From Pseudomonas sp. PD9R (GTDB taxonomy: Bacteria > Pseudomonadota > Gammaproteobacteria > Pseudomonadales > Pseudomonadaceae), in contig NZ_JAHTMR010000014.1 of NCBI RefSeq assembly GCF_019200975.1, positions 58,891 to 122,890 of the forward strand: a stretch of DNA of 64,000 nt, read 5' to 3'. This document shows, piece by piece, positions 1-8,673 of this stretch. The translations under genes and the position numbers were made by a program. The notes under the pieces are model-generated. The model was given only the letters and a program-made list of their open reading frames with translations. It searched no databases and was not told the origin of the DNA. Every line of letters starts with the position of its first letter. The first letter of the stretch is position 1.

Positions 1-1377
1 GTGTTTCTCGACATTGGCCAGAAAGGTCGCGGCCTGGTCGGTTTTGTCGATACCGCCGAACGGTTGCGCTCGAACGATGCCCCGCGTTACCGGGTGCTGG
101 GCGATCTGGCCGGTGCCAAACCGGCGCAGCTGAGTTGGCGACTGCTCAGCGCCAACGGTACGCCGGATTACGAATTCAGCATGGCGCTGGATGAAGTCTG
201 GGCCGGGTTTGGCAACGCCGGCAGCGGTACGCTCAGTGGGCGAGTATTGAACCTGGATCGACCGTTGATGATGAGCGCCCAGGACAATCGCTTCATCGCC
301 GTCAAACGGGTATTCCCCGAGGCCCGCGAGCGCGCCGGCCTGAACCCGCCGCTGTTGGCCTGGCTGGTGTCACCTGAGCATCGGCTGTTTCACCAGCTCT
401 GGCATGCGTCCCGGGACAAGTGGCACACCTTGCCGGAAGACAAGCGCAATGCCTTGCGCGGCATTGGCTGGCAGCCTGGCCCGCGAGACAAAGAGCGTGA
501 CGCCCGTGGTGCACGCAAGGATCGCAACGGCTCGGGTGTGGATTTTTTCTTCATGCACCGGCACATGCTTGGCACGGCGCGTTCGCTTCAGGACTTGCCG
601 TCGTGGACGCAGTTCCCGTTGCCGCAACCAGAACTGGCCCGCGATCGTATCGGCTTCGCCAACTATTTCGATAACCATGACGGCACGGCGTTGCCCCCGA
701 CCTGGCTGGCCGACGACGATGCCGAATACTCGAAGTGGGTCAGCGACATCAAGACAGCCGAGACTTATCACAGCAACTTCCAGGTTTGGGAATCGCAGTA
801 TCGCGACCCGCGCTACCTGTCGAAGTTGAGCCTGGGGCAGTTCGGCTCGGAAGTGGAACTGGGATTGCACGATTGGCTGCACATGCGCTGGGCCTCGGTG
901 CCGCGTGATCCGTCCAACGGTCAGCCGGTGCCATTTGCCCGCGACCCATCAGACTTTGCCGCGCGCTGGTTTGCGCCGGAAAACGACTTTCTCGGCGATC
1001 CGTTTTCGTCCCATGTAAACCCGTTGTTCTGGCATTTTCACGGCTGGATCGACGATCGCCTGGAAGACTGGTTCCGCGCCCATGAGCGTTTTCATCCGGG
1101 GGAGGTCAGTCGGCTGGAAGTCAACGGCGTGCATTGGTTTGCACCGGGTCGCTGGGTCGAAGTGGATGACCCATGGCTCGGCCCGAGTACCCATGGTTGC
1201 AGCACAACGCCGGGGTTACAGGCTGGCAAATCAGTGGAAATGGACCCGGAAACCATGAAGCTGGCGCTGCGGATTACCTTTGGCGAGGACGAGAAGAAGC
1301 TGAAGGATCTGTTGCGCAAAGTGCCGCAGCGGCCGTGGTATGCGCGGCATTTGAAGGCCAAGCAAAGTCAGGTTTGA
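1..1377 (+). CDS. pvdP: Pyoverdine maturation tyrosinase PvdP (5' end outside window)
   Basis: PvdP is the periplasmic copper tyrosinase that completes the pyoverdine chromophore (known from P. aeruginosa). The 458 visible codons carry tyrosinase-type copper histidines: HRH at residues 186-188, HDWLH at 290-294 and WHFHGW with His345 and His347. The family is about 540 residues long, so some 85 N-terminal residues, including the export signal, lie before the window. The GTG at base 1 is probably internal and not the start. It converges on opmQ, matching the pvdP/opmQ-pvdT-pvdR neighbourhood of P. aeruginosa. The C-terminus is intact and ends at a TGA. Confidence 0.85.
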   Translation: MFLDIGQKGRGLVGFVDTAERLRSNDAPRYRVLGDLAGAKPAQLSWRLLSANGTPDYEFSMALDEVWAGFGNAGSGTLSGRVLNLDRPLMMSAQDNRFIAVKRVFPEARERAGLNPPLLAWLVSPEHRLFHQLWHASRDKWHTLPEDKRNALRGIGWQPGPRDKERDARGARKDRNGSGVDFFFMHRHMLGTARSLQDLPSWTQFPLPQPELARDRIGFANYFDNHDGTALPPTWLADDDAEYSKWVSDIKTAETYHSNFQVWESQYRDPRYLSKLSLGQFGSEVELGLHDWLHMRWASVPRDPSNGQPVPFARDPSDFAARWFAPENDFLGDPFSSHVNPLFWHFHGWIDDRLEDWFRAHERFHPGEVSRLEVNGVHWFAPGRWVEVDDPWLGPSTHGCSTTPGLQAGKSVEMDPETMKLALRITFGEDEKKLKDLLRKVPQRPWYARHLKAKQSQV

Positions 1378-1389
1378 AACCGCGTTCAA

Positions 1390-1480
1390 TCGCGAGCAGG
1401 CTCGCTCCCACAGGTTATGTGTCATGCCCGAGTCCTGCGGCTAACGCAAAACCCTGTGGGAGTGAGCCTGCTCGCGAAAG
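1390..1480. repeat. Intergenic palindromic repeat, GCGAGC/GCTCGC type
   Basis: Two copies of the motif GCGAGCAGGCTCGCTCC, or its complement, face each other about 50 bases apart in the gap between the convergent pvdP and opmQ. The same motif recurs near 19850, 47958 and 61562. It could act as a bidirectional terminator or messenger stabiliser, but no T-tract is present. Confidence 0.8.
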
Positions 1481-1500
1481 CGGTCTATCAAACGCCGCAA

Positions 1501-2895
1501 TTACAACGTCTGCCAACCACCACCCAACGCCTTGTACAACGCAATACTCGCCTGCAACCGCGACAACCGCAGTTGCACATTCAGATCCTGCGCCGCATAG
1601 AGCGTGCGCTGGGTTTCCAGCACCGTCAGCAAATCTTCGGCACCGGCCTGATAACGGCTTTGCGCGATGTTGAACGCGGTTTGCGCCTGGCTCAGTTCTT
1701 CACCTTGCCATTGCCGTTGTGCGTCCAGCCCGCGAATGCTGTTCAGCGCTTTTTCCACGTCGGCGAAGCCGTTGATGATGGCACCGCGATAGATTTCCAG
1801 CAGTTCCTCCTGACGGGCCGTGGCCTTGTCGCGTTCGGCACCCAGGCGACCGTTGTTGAACACCGGCGCAAGCAGGCCGGCGGTGAGGTTGTAGAACGGG
1901 CTGCGCAAAATGTCACCGGCGCGGTCGGCACCGGAACCGATGTCCGCGCTCAGGGTCACGCTCGGCAACATGGCGGCGCGGGCGACGGTGACGTCGGCCT
2001 GGGCAGCGGCCAGTTGCGCTTCGGCGCGGGCAATGTCCGGGCGACGGCTGAGTAATTGGCTGGGCACACCGGCGTCGATGGCCGGCCATGACAGTTGATC
2101 AAAATGCTCCTGGCCTAGAAACAGCTCCTGCACCGGCCGACCGAGCAGGGCGGCGAGGCTGATCTGCGCGTCCTTGGCCTGTTGCAGCACCAGCGGCAAT
2201 TGCCGTTGCTGGGCCGCCACCAGGCTTTTTTGCTGGGCCAGTTCGAGGGCTGTCGCCGAGCCTGCGTCGAATCGGGTCTGCACCAGTTTCAAAACGCTCT
2301 GCGCATTCGCCAGATTCAATCCGGCAATGCGGCTCTGTTCCTGCAATGACAAAGCTTGCGCATAAGTGTTGGCAACGCTGCTGAGCAACGTCAGCTCCAC
2401 CGTCGCCTGATCGAACTCGCTGGCCTGCAATCCGAACTGCGCACTGTCGCGGGAGGCCTGCTTGCCACCCCAGAAATCAATTTCATAACTGGCGCTGAGG
2501 TTGGCGTCGAAGTAATCCACGGCCTTGTTGCTGTTGTCGGCGTCCAGTTGGCTGTAGCCGTTGCCGCGCAGCAGTTTCTGCCGATTGGCGTTGGCGGCGG
2601 CCTTGACCTCTGGCAGCAATGAGCCGCTGGCGACGACGGTTTCTGCCTGTGCCTGGCGCACTCGGGCAACGGCGGCGGCCAGGTCGTAACTGCCAACCCG
2701 GGCCTGTTCGATCAGGCGATCCAGTTGCGGACTACCGAACCGGGTCCACCATTGCAGGTTGCTGTGGCTGGCTTGTTCACTGGGTGGCGATTGCCACGCG
2801 GCGGGCGATTGAAGGCCGCTGTCCGGGCGCGGGGCAGGGCTGCCGCAACCCGCGAGCAACAAACAAAGGGTCAATAGACTGAGTGGCGGCTTCAT
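1501..2895 (-). CDS. opmQ: Outer-membrane efflux lipoprotein OpmQ (pyoverdine export)
   Basis: Outer-membrane channel of the PvdRT-OpmQ tripartite pump, which exports or recycles pyoverdine (known in P. aeruginosa). The 464-residue protein begins with a lipoprotein signal whose lipobox is LLLAGC, with Cys17 as the lipidation site. It has the TolC/OprM-type duplicated coiled-coil repeats, for example LDRLIEQARVGSYDLAAAVA and the C-terminal QSRYQAGAEDLLTVLE. The ATG at 2895 is chosen because it puts the lipobox at the right distance; the open frame upstream only overlaps pvdT. The start lies 7 bases after the pvdT stop, so pvdR-pvdT-opmQ form one operon. Confidence 0.9.
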   Translation of the reverse strand: MKPPLSLLTLCLLLAGCGSPAPRPDSGLQSPAAWQSPPSEQASHSNLQWWTRFGSPQLDRLIEQARVGSYDLAAAVARVRQAQAETVVASGSLLPEVKAAANANRQKLLRGNGYSQLDADNSNKAVDYFDANLSASYEIDFWGGKQASRDSAQFGLQASEFDQATVELTLLSSVANTYAQALSLQEQSRIAGLNLANAQSVLKLVQTRFDAGSATALELAQQKSLVAAQQRQLPLVLQQAKDAQISLAALLGRPVQELFLGQEHFDQLSWPAIDAGVPSQLLSRRPDIARAEAQLAAAQADVTVARAAMLPSVTLSADIGSGADRAGDILRSPFYNLTAGLLAPVFNNGRLGAERDKATARQEELLEIYRGAIINGFADVEKALNSIRGLDAQRQWQGEELSQAQTAFNIAQSRYQAGAEDLLTVLETQRTLYAAQDLNVQLRLSRLQASIALYKALGGGWQTL

Positions 2896-2902
2896 CGAAA
2901 GA

Positions 2903-4876
2903 TCATTCACTGGTAAGGGCCGTGACCGGGTCGAGACGGGCAGCTTTGCGGGCCGGCATGAAGCCGAAGACAACACCGGTGACCAGCGCACAACCGAAGG
3001 CGCCCAGCACCGCTATCAAGGAGAATGCGACGGCGACTTCGCTGAGGATCAACACGCCGCCGACCATCAGTGCCAGGGCAATCCCGGCGAGCCCGCCGAC
3101 CACCGAGAGCATCACCGCCTCGGTAAGGAACTGACGCAGGATGTCCCGTTGCCGTGCACCGGTGGCCATGCGGATGCCGATCTCGCGGGTACGCTCGCGC
3201 ACGGTCATGAGCATGATGTTCATCACGCCGATGCCGCCCACCAGCAGCGAAATCGCAGCAATCGAACCGAGCATCAGCGACAAGGTATTTTGTGTGCGCG
3301 CTTCAGCCTGGATCATCGCGGCGTTGTTGGTCAGCTCGAAATCCTTTTTGCCGTTGTGCAGGCGCAGCATCAGTTGCTCGATGGCTTTTTCCGTGTCCTT
3401 GACCTTGCGCGCATCAGCGGCAGCGATAGCGATGTACTCGGGGTTGTGGGTGCCGAACAAGCGCACGCTGGCGGCGGAGTAGGGGATGGCGATGCGGTTG
3501 TCGCTGTCGGAATCGCCGGAGCTGGCGCCTTTTTCCGCGAGCACACCGACCACCTGAAATGGCACGTTTTCGATCAGGATGTATTGCCCGATGGGGTTGG
3601 CCACGTCCTTGAGCAACTTGGTGCGGACCTTGTGGCCGATCACCGCGACGGCAGCGGCGTTTTGCTCGTCGGCTTCGGTGAAGTAGCTGCCTTCCACCAC
3701 CGGCCAGTTGAAGATCGCCGGGAAGTTGGTGTCGTTGCCGCCGACGTAGCTCAGGTGGTCGAGGTTGCCAAAACGCACCCCGGCTTCCTGACCGTTGACC
3801 GGCATGATTCGCATTACTTGGGGCAGGCTTGCGACGGCTTTGACTTCGTCCAGGGTGATGATACCCAGCGGTGTTCGCGGGTTGGGCGACGAGCCGCTGA
3901 GGTAAATGATGTTGGAGCCGAACGCGCCCATTTGTGCCATGACCTGGCGCTTACTGCCCTCACCGACGGCCAGCATCACCACCACTGATGCAACGCCGAT
4001 GATGATCCCGAGCAGGGTCAGCGCGGTGCGGAACTTGTTGATCCACATCACCCGCCACGCCGCTTGCACGGCATCCAGCAGTTCGCCTTTCCAGGCACCG
4101 GTGGCTTGCGCGCCTTCGCTCAGGCGCTTGCGCAAATCGACGGCCTGCAAGGCACCGGGGTTGGCCGTATTCTGCGCGGTGGGGTTGTCACGAGCGCTGT
4201 CGCTGATGATCAGGCCGTCACGAATTTCGATGATGCGTTTGGCCCGCGCCGCCACTTCGCGGTCGTGGGTGATCAGGATGACGACGTGGCCCTGGCTCGC
4301 CAGCTCGTCCAGCAGGGTCATCACTTCGGCGCCGCTGTGGCTATCGAGGGCGCCAGTAGGTTCGTCGGCGAGGATGATGTGGCCGCCGTTCATCAAGGCG
4401 CGGGCGATGGACACGCGTTGCTGCTGGCCGCCGGAGAGCTGGTGTGGACGATTGCCGGTGCGCGTGGCCAGCCCGAGGCGGTCGAGCAGGGCGGCGGCGC
4501 GAGCGTGGCGCTCGGCGGCCGGTGTACCTGCGTAGATCGCCGGCATCTCGACGTTTTCCTGGGCTGAACCGGACGGGATCAGGTGGTAGCCCTGAAACAC
4601 AAAACCGAAGGCTTCGCGGCGCAGCCACGCCAGTTCGTCGGTGTCGAGGGCGGCGACGTTTTCCCCGGCGAAGCGGTATTCACCCGACGTCGGGCGGTCG
4701 AGGCAGCCGAGGATGTTCATCAGCGTCGATTTGCCGGAACCGGAGGCACCGACAATCGCCACGAACTCGCCGGCATGGATCGACAAGTCGATGCCGCGCA
4801 ACACGTGAACTTCGGGGGCGTCGCCTCCGCCGTAGGCTTTGCGGATGGCTTGCAGGTCAATCAGGGGCGTCTGCAT
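2903..4876 (-). CDS. pvdT: MacB-type ABC transporter PvdT (pyoverdine export)
   Basis: Inner-membrane ABC transporter of the PvdRT-OpmQ pump. The 657 residues have the MacB layout. An N-terminal ATPase carries Walker A GASGSGKST, signature LSGGQQQR and Walker B IILADEPTGALD. A first membrane helix (TALTLLGIIIGVASVVVM), a large periplasmic domain and three C-terminal FtsX-type helices follow. Its ATG directly abuts the pvdR stop codon, implying translational coupling. MacB itself exports macrolides and other substrates; gene order beside pvdA, fpvI and pvdP points to pyoverdine here. Confidence 0.92.
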   Translation of the reverse strand: MQTPLIDLQAIRKAYGGGDAPEVHVLRGIDLSIHAGEFVAIVGASGSGKSTLMNILGCLDRPTSGEYRFAGENVAALDTDELAWLRREAFGFVFQGYHLIPSGSAQENVEMPAIYAGTPAAERHARAAALLDRLGLATRTGNRPHQLSGGQQQRVSIARALMNGGHIILADEPTGALDSHSGAEVMTLLDELASQGHVVILITHDREVAARAKRIIEIRDGLIISDSARDNPTAQNTANPGALQAVDLRKRLSEGAQATGAWKGELLDAVQAAWRVMWINKFRTALTLLGIIIGVASVVVMLAVGEGSKRQVMAQMGAFGSNIIYLSGSSPNPRTPLGIITLDEVKAVASLPQVMRIMPVNGQEAGVRFGNLDHLSYVGGNDTNFPAIFNWPVVEGSYFTEADEQNAAAVAVIGHKVRTKLLKDVANPIGQYILIENVPFQVVGVLAEKGASSGDSDSDNRIAIPYSAASVRLFGTHNPEYIAIAAADARKVKDTEKAIEQLMLRLHNGKKDFELTNNAAMIQAEARTQNTLSLMLGSIAAISLLVGGIGVMNIMLMTVRERTREIGIRMATGARQRDILRQFLTEAVMLSVVGGLAGIALALMVGGVLILSEVAVAFSLIAVLGAFGCALVTGVVFGFMPARKAARLDPVTALTSE

Positions 4877-6049
4877 TCAGCCGCCACTCCCGTCGGCCGG
4901 GCCGATCAACAGGTGATCGCCTTCCTGCAAGCCGTCGAGAATCTGCACCCGCAAGCGATCACTGATGCCGGTGCGGACGTTGCGTTGTTCGATGCTGCCG
5001 TTTTTCGCGACCACTTGCGCAGTCTGGCGGTCCGCTTGTGCACCGGCTTGCAGGGCGGCGATGGGGGCGGTCAACACGTCCTTCGCTTCATCGGCGACGA
5101 AAAATACCTGGGTGGTCATTTCCGCCATCAGTGCGTTGTCGGTGTTATCGACATCCAGCAGCACGGTGTACAGCACCACCCGGGCGCTGCCGCTTTTGCT
5201 GGTACTGGCGGGGCTGCCGCCGCCCTGGCTGGTTTGGTCCAACGGCTTGGGCGGCACCGGCAGAATCTGCCGCACGGTGCTTTTCCAGCGCCGGGTGCCG
5301 CCGCTGAGGGTGGTGAACCAGGCATTCATGCCGGGTTTGACGTGACCGATGTCGGCCTCGGAGACCTCGGCCCAAACGGTCATTGGCGACAGTTTGGCGA
5401 TGCGCAAAATCAGTGGTGTCTGTTGCTGGGCATTGAGGGTCTGGCCTTCACGGGCGTCGAGCGCAACGACGGTGCCGGACATCGGCGCATAAATGCGCGT
5501 GTAACCCAGTTCGGCCTGATCGCTGCGCAAGCTGGCCTGGGCCTGGCGGATCTGCGCCTGGAACATGTCGATGCGCGCCTGGGTGGCGCGTAGCTCGGCC
5601 TGGGCGGTCTGCACGTCTTCTTCGCGGGTCGCACCACCGGCCGCGAGGTTCTGTTGGCGCTGGAATTTCTGCCGGGCGAGGTCGTGTTGCGCGCGTTGCT
5701 CCTGCAGCTGCGCCTTGAGGTTTTCGATGGAGAAACGCCCGGCGTCGAGTTTGGCCTGTTGCGTGGAGGGATCGATTTCCACCAGCAACTGGCCTTCCTT
5801 CACCACATCGCCGACTTCCACATGAATCTTGTGGATCTGCCCGGACGCCTGGGCGCCGACGTCGACATAACGTCGCGGTTGCAGGGTGCCGAGCGCCGTG
5901 ACACTGCTTTCTATATCAGCACGGCTGACCTGCACCGTGGCGAACTGGTCGCGGCCGGGTGCATTGAACTGCCAGGCGGCGACGGCGATAACGGGAATCA
6001 GGCTGAGTGCAACAAGCAGGGCGCGTCGGGTCTGACGGGGACGTTTCAT
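4877..6049 (-). CDS. pvdR: Periplasmic adaptor PvdR (MacA family) of the pyoverdine pump
   Basis: Membrane-fusion protein joining PvdT to OpmQ. The 390-residue protein starts with an N-terminal membrane anchor (LLVALSLIPVIAVAAW), then a lipoyl/barrel-sandwich domain, a long coiled-coil hairpin (residues about 95-190) and beta-barrel domains, all typical of MacA. The ATG at 6049 gives the basic anchor MKRPRQTRR and a length close to P. aeruginosa PvdR. A GTG 96 bases upstream would add an implausible extension running into the promoter. A perfect PvdS-type box lies 60 bases before this start. Confidence 0.92.
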   Translation of the reverse strand: MKRPRQTRRALLVALSLIPVIAVAAWQFNAPGRDQFATVQVSRADIESSVTALGTLQPRRYVDVGAQASGQIHKIHVEVGDVVKEGQLLVEIDPSTQQAKLDAGRFSIENLKAQLQEQRAQHDLARQKFQRQQNLAAGGATREEDVQTAQAELRATQARIDMFQAQIRQAQASLRSDQAELGYTRIYAPMSGTVVALDAREGQTLNAQQQTPLILRIAKLSPMTVWAEVSEADIGHVKPGMNAWFTTLSGGTRRWKSTVRQILPVPPKPLDQTSQGGGSPASTSKSGSARVVLYTVLLDVDNTDNALMAEMTTQVFFVADEAKDVLTAPIAALQAGAQADRQTAQVVAKNGSIEQRNVRTGISDRLRVQILDGLQEGDHLLIGPADGSGG

Positions 6050-6108
6050 GCAGGGTTCCGGCCAAAGGGTATAGGCCCGTCGTACAGCGACGGGAAGCTG
6101 TCCTGTAA

Positions 6109-6132
6109 ACGATGAAAGCCCCGCAGAATTTA
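6109..6132 (-). promoter_or_regulatory. PvdS-type iron-starvation box before pvdRT-opmQ
   Basis: On the minus strand TAAAT (6132-6128) is followed after exactly 16 bases by CGT (6111-6109). This matches the published PvdS consensus TAAAT-N16/17-CGT. It lies 60 bases before the pvdR ATG and predicts iron-starvation expression of the pump. Confidence 0.8.
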
Positions 6133-6190
6133 GCCCCGGACACACGGCGTAACACCTGTAGAAGCTATGTAGAAGCTATGAAGGAGCCGT

Positions 6191-6330
6191 GTAGGAGCTG
6201 TGTAGGAGCTGTCGAGTGAAACGAGGCTGCGATCTTTTGATTTTTTCAATATCAATATCAAGATCAACATCAAGATCAAGATCAAGATCAAGATCAAGAT
6301 CAAAAGATCGCAGCCTTCGGCAGCTCCTAC
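6191..6330. repeat. Intergenic palindrome with internal ATCAAG hexamer run
   Basis: GTAGGAGCT (6191, duplicated at 6202) and the inverted GGCAGCTCCTAC (to 6330) bracket the complementary arms GGCTGCGATCTTTTGAT and ATCAAAAGATCGCAGCC. Bases from about 6250 to 6304 between the arms are a run of ATCAAG/ATCAAC/ATCAAT hexamers. With the two regulatory boxes this fills the 437-base pvdR-fpvI gap; no fpvR gene is present there. Confidence 0.85.
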
Positions 6331-6377
6331 AGTTGACTATTTGTCGGGCAATACAAAGCAACGCTTTAAATCTATAT

Positions 6378-6396
6378 GAGAATTACTATAAATTAC
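6378..6396. promoter_or_regulatory. Possible Fur box before fpvI
   Basis: The 19 bases from GAGAATTACTAT onward match 11 of 19 positions of the Fur consensus, counted by eye. fpvI is Fur-regulated in P. aeruginosa. No PvdS box with the right spacing occurs here. The call is weak and position-based. Confidence 0.4.
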
Positions 6397-6486
6397 GCAC
6401 CTCAATTGCCACTATCGTGCCACTGCCGTTTTTTTGGCCGAAACGTTGGCTCAAGGACAGAAACCGCACCCGTGCGGACGGGAGTC

Positions 6487-6969
6487 ATGTTGGAAAACTA
6501 CTATCGGGAGCTGGTGTGTTTCCTGAACGCCAAGCTCGGCAACCGTCAGGTCGCCGAAGATGTGGTGCATGACGCTTATCTGCGCGTGCTGGAGCGCTCC
6601 AGCGACACGCCGATCGAGCAGCCCCGGGCATTCCTTTATCGCACCGCACTGAATCTGGTGATCGACGATCATCGGCGCAATGCCTTGCGTCAGGTCGAGT
6701 CGCTCGACGTGCTCGACAACGAAGAGCGCTACTTCAGCCCATCTCCCCTCAATAGCCTCGATCACGGCCAGCGCCTGGACATGCTCCAGCGCGCCCTGGC
6801 GGAACTGCCCCGGCTGTGCCGCGAGAGTTTCCTGCTGCGCAAGATCGAAGGGCTGTCGCACCCGGAAATTGCCGAGCACCTGGGCATTTCCCGGGCGCTG
6901 GTGGAGAAGCACATCGTCAATGCGATGAAGCATTGCCGCCAGCGGATGCTGCATTGGGATGCGCATTGA
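6487..6969 (+). CDS. fpvI: ECF sigma factor FpvI
   Basis: Iron-responsive FecI-type extracytoplasmic-function sigma factor. In P. aeruginosa FpvI turns on the pyoverdine receptor fpvA when ferripyoverdine is sensed. The 160 residues contain sigma region 2 (NRQVAEDVVHDAYLRVLE) and region 4 with its helix-turn-helix (LSHPEIAEHLGISRALVEKH). The ATG at 6487 follows a GGGAG ribosome site and gives the expected length of about 160; an upstream ATG at 6376 would start inside the candidate Fur box. Its cognate anti-sigma gene fpvR, adjacent in P. aeruginosa, is missing from this spot. It is followed by pvdA, which has its own promoter. Confidence 0.85.
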   Translation: MLENYYRELVCFLNAKLGNRQVAEDVVHDAYLRVLERSSDTPIEQPRAFLYRTALNLVIDDHRRNALRQVESLDVLDNEERYFSPSPLNSLDHGQRLDMLQRALAELPRLCRESFLLRKIEGLSHPEIAEHLGISRALVEKHIVNAMKHCRQRMLHWDAH

Positions 6970-6997
6970 TCCGCCCTGATTGATAAAAAAACAGTAT

Positions 6998-7021
6998 TAA
7001 ATTTTGTTTCATTGTCCTCGT
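6998..7021 (+). promoter_or_regulatory. PvdS-type iron-starvation box before pvdA
   Basis: TAAAT (6998-7002), exactly 16 bases, then CGT (7019-7021): a full fit to the PvdS promoter consensus, 97 bases before the pvdA ATG. Confidence 0.85.
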
Positions 7022-7118
7022 TCCCTTCAACAGACGATCTGCTGTCCTACTCAAGGCCGGTCAGGTCACTCAGGTTTATCTCCCCGCCGTTGAGGGGTTC
7101 ATCCAGAGGACACTGGAA

Positions 7119-8456
7119 ATGACACAGGCAATTGCATCGCCCATCGTTCACGACCTGATCGGCGTCGGTTTCGGCCCTTCCAACCTGGCGCTGGCCATTG
7201 CGCTGCAAGAGCGCGGGCCGACCCAGGGTGAGCTGGATGTGCTGTTTCTCGACAAGCAAGCGGACTATCGCTGGCACGGCAACACACTGGTGACCCAGAG
7301 CGAGTTGCAGATTTCCTTCCTCAAGGACCTGGTGACCCTGCGCAATCCGACCAGCCCTTACTCGTTCGTTAACTACCTCAAGGCCCACGGTCGCCTCGTG
7401 GACTTCATCAACCTCGGCACCTTCTATCCGTGCCGCATGGAGTACAACGACTACCTGCGCTGGGTGGCCGGGAAGTTCGAAAAACAGAGCCGTTACGGCG
7501 AAGAAGTGCTGACCATCGAGCCGGTGCTGCACAACCATCAGGTTGAAGCCTTGCGCGTGATTTCGCGCGATTCCACCGGTCACCAGCACGTGCGCACCAC
7601 CCGTTCAGTGGTGGTCAGCGCCGGCGGCACCCCGCGTATTCCAGAAGCCTTCAAGGCTCTGAAAGATGACAGCCGGGTGTTCCACCACTCGCAGTACCTG
7701 GCGCAAATGGCCAAGCAGCCGTGCGTGAATAACCAGCCGATGAGCATCGCGATCATCGGCGGCGGACAGAGCGCGGCGGAAGCGTTCATCGACCTGAACG
7801 ACAGTTTCCCTTCGGTGCAAGTGGACATGATCTTGCGCGGTTCGGCACTGAAACCGGCCGACGACAGCCCTTTCGTCAACGAAGTGTTCTCGCCGGAGTT
7901 CACTGACCTGGTGTTCCAGCAGCAAAGCAGCGAGCGCGAACGTCTGGTCAACGAGTACCACAACACCAACTATTCGGTGGTGGACATCGACCTGATCGAA
8001 CGCATCTACGGCATTTTCTACCGTCAGAAAGTCTCCGGCATTGCCCGGCACGCGTTCCGTACCCTGACCACGATTGAAAAGGCCACCGCCACCGAACGCG
8101 GTATCGAACTGGCGCTGCGCAACAATGCCACCGGCGAAGTCGCGGTTCGTCATTACGACGCCGTGGTGCTGGCCACCGGTTACGAACGGCAGATGCACCG
8201 CAAGCTACTGGCACCGCTGGAACAGTACCTGGGTGATTTCGAGGTCGATCGCAACTACAAACTGATCACCGACGAGCGCTGCAAGGCCGGCATCTACATG
8301 CAGGGCTTCTGCCAGGCCAGCCATGGCTTGAGCGACACCTTGCTGTCGATCCTGCCGATTCGCGCCGATGAAATTGCCGGGTCGCTGTATGACCATGGCA
8401 AGAATCGTGGGCACAGCCGTTCTGTGGTGGATTTGTTGTTGGCCACGGCCAGCTGA
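7119..8456 (+). CDS. pvdA: L-ornithine N5-monooxygenase PvdA
   Basis: FAD- and NADPH-dependent cytoplasmic enzyme that hydroxylates the side-chain nitrogen of ornithine, the first step toward the hydroxamate iron ligands of pyoverdine. The 445 residues show the N-terminal FAD motif GVGFGPSNLALA (about residues 13-24), the NADPH motif IIGGGQSAAE (about 212-221) and the C-terminal ATGYE motif of class B N-hydroxylating monooxygenases. The length equals P. aeruginosa PvdA within a few residues. It is transcribed with or just after fpvI from a PvdS box. Confidence 0.95.
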   Translation: MTQAIASPIVHDLIGVGFGPSNLALAIALQERGPTQGELDVLFLDKQADYRWHGNTLVTQSELQISFLKDLVTLRNPTSPYSFVNYLKAHGRLVDFINLGTFYPCRMEYNDYLRWVAGKFEKQSRYGEEVLTIEPVLHNHQVEALRVISRDSTGHQHVRTTRSVVVSAGGTPRIPEAFKALKDDSRVFHHSQYLAQMAKQPCVNNQPMSIAIIGGGQSAAEAFIDLNDSFPSVQVDMILRGSALKPADDSPFVNEVFSPEFTDLVFQQQSSERERLVNEYHNTNYSVVDIDLIERIYGIFYRQKVSGIARHAFRTLTTIEKATATERGIELALRNNATGEVAVRHYDAVVLATGYERQMHRKLLAPLEQYLGDFEVDRNYKLITDERCKAGIYMQGFCQASHGLSDTLLSILPIRADEIAGSLYDHGKNRGHSRSVVDLLLATAS

Positions 8457-8473
8457 TTGCGACGCGGCTTGGA

Positions 8474-8552
8474 AAAAGATCGCAGCCTCGTTTTACTCGA
8501 CAGCTCCTATATGGGGTCGGTGTGGGAGCTGCAACAGGCTGCGATCTTTTGC
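8474..8552. repeat. Intergenic palindrome after pvdA
   Basis: Outward-facing half elements: AGATCGCAGCCTCG...ACAGCTCCTAT, then TGTGGGAGCTGC...GGCTGCGATCTTTT. The complementary arms followed by a T-rich stretch could terminate pvdA transcription. Confidence 0.75.
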
Positions 8553-8673
8553 TTTTTATGGTCAAGCTGAACCCTTCCTGAAGAACCCCGCAATTCCCCC
8601 ACCACACGCCAATGCCTGGTTTACTCTGCAAATATCGCGGCGTAAGCTTCGCGCGTTTTCATCCATAGCGGAG

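Noticed and set aside
1..3. GTG at base 1 as the start of pvdP
   Set aside because: The product would lack the export signal and about 85 residues of the family length; the codon is more likely internal.
6367..6418. TAAAT at 6367 and at 6389 as a PvdS box for fpvI
   Set aside because: The nearest CGT (6416-6418) is 22 bases or more away, not 16-17.
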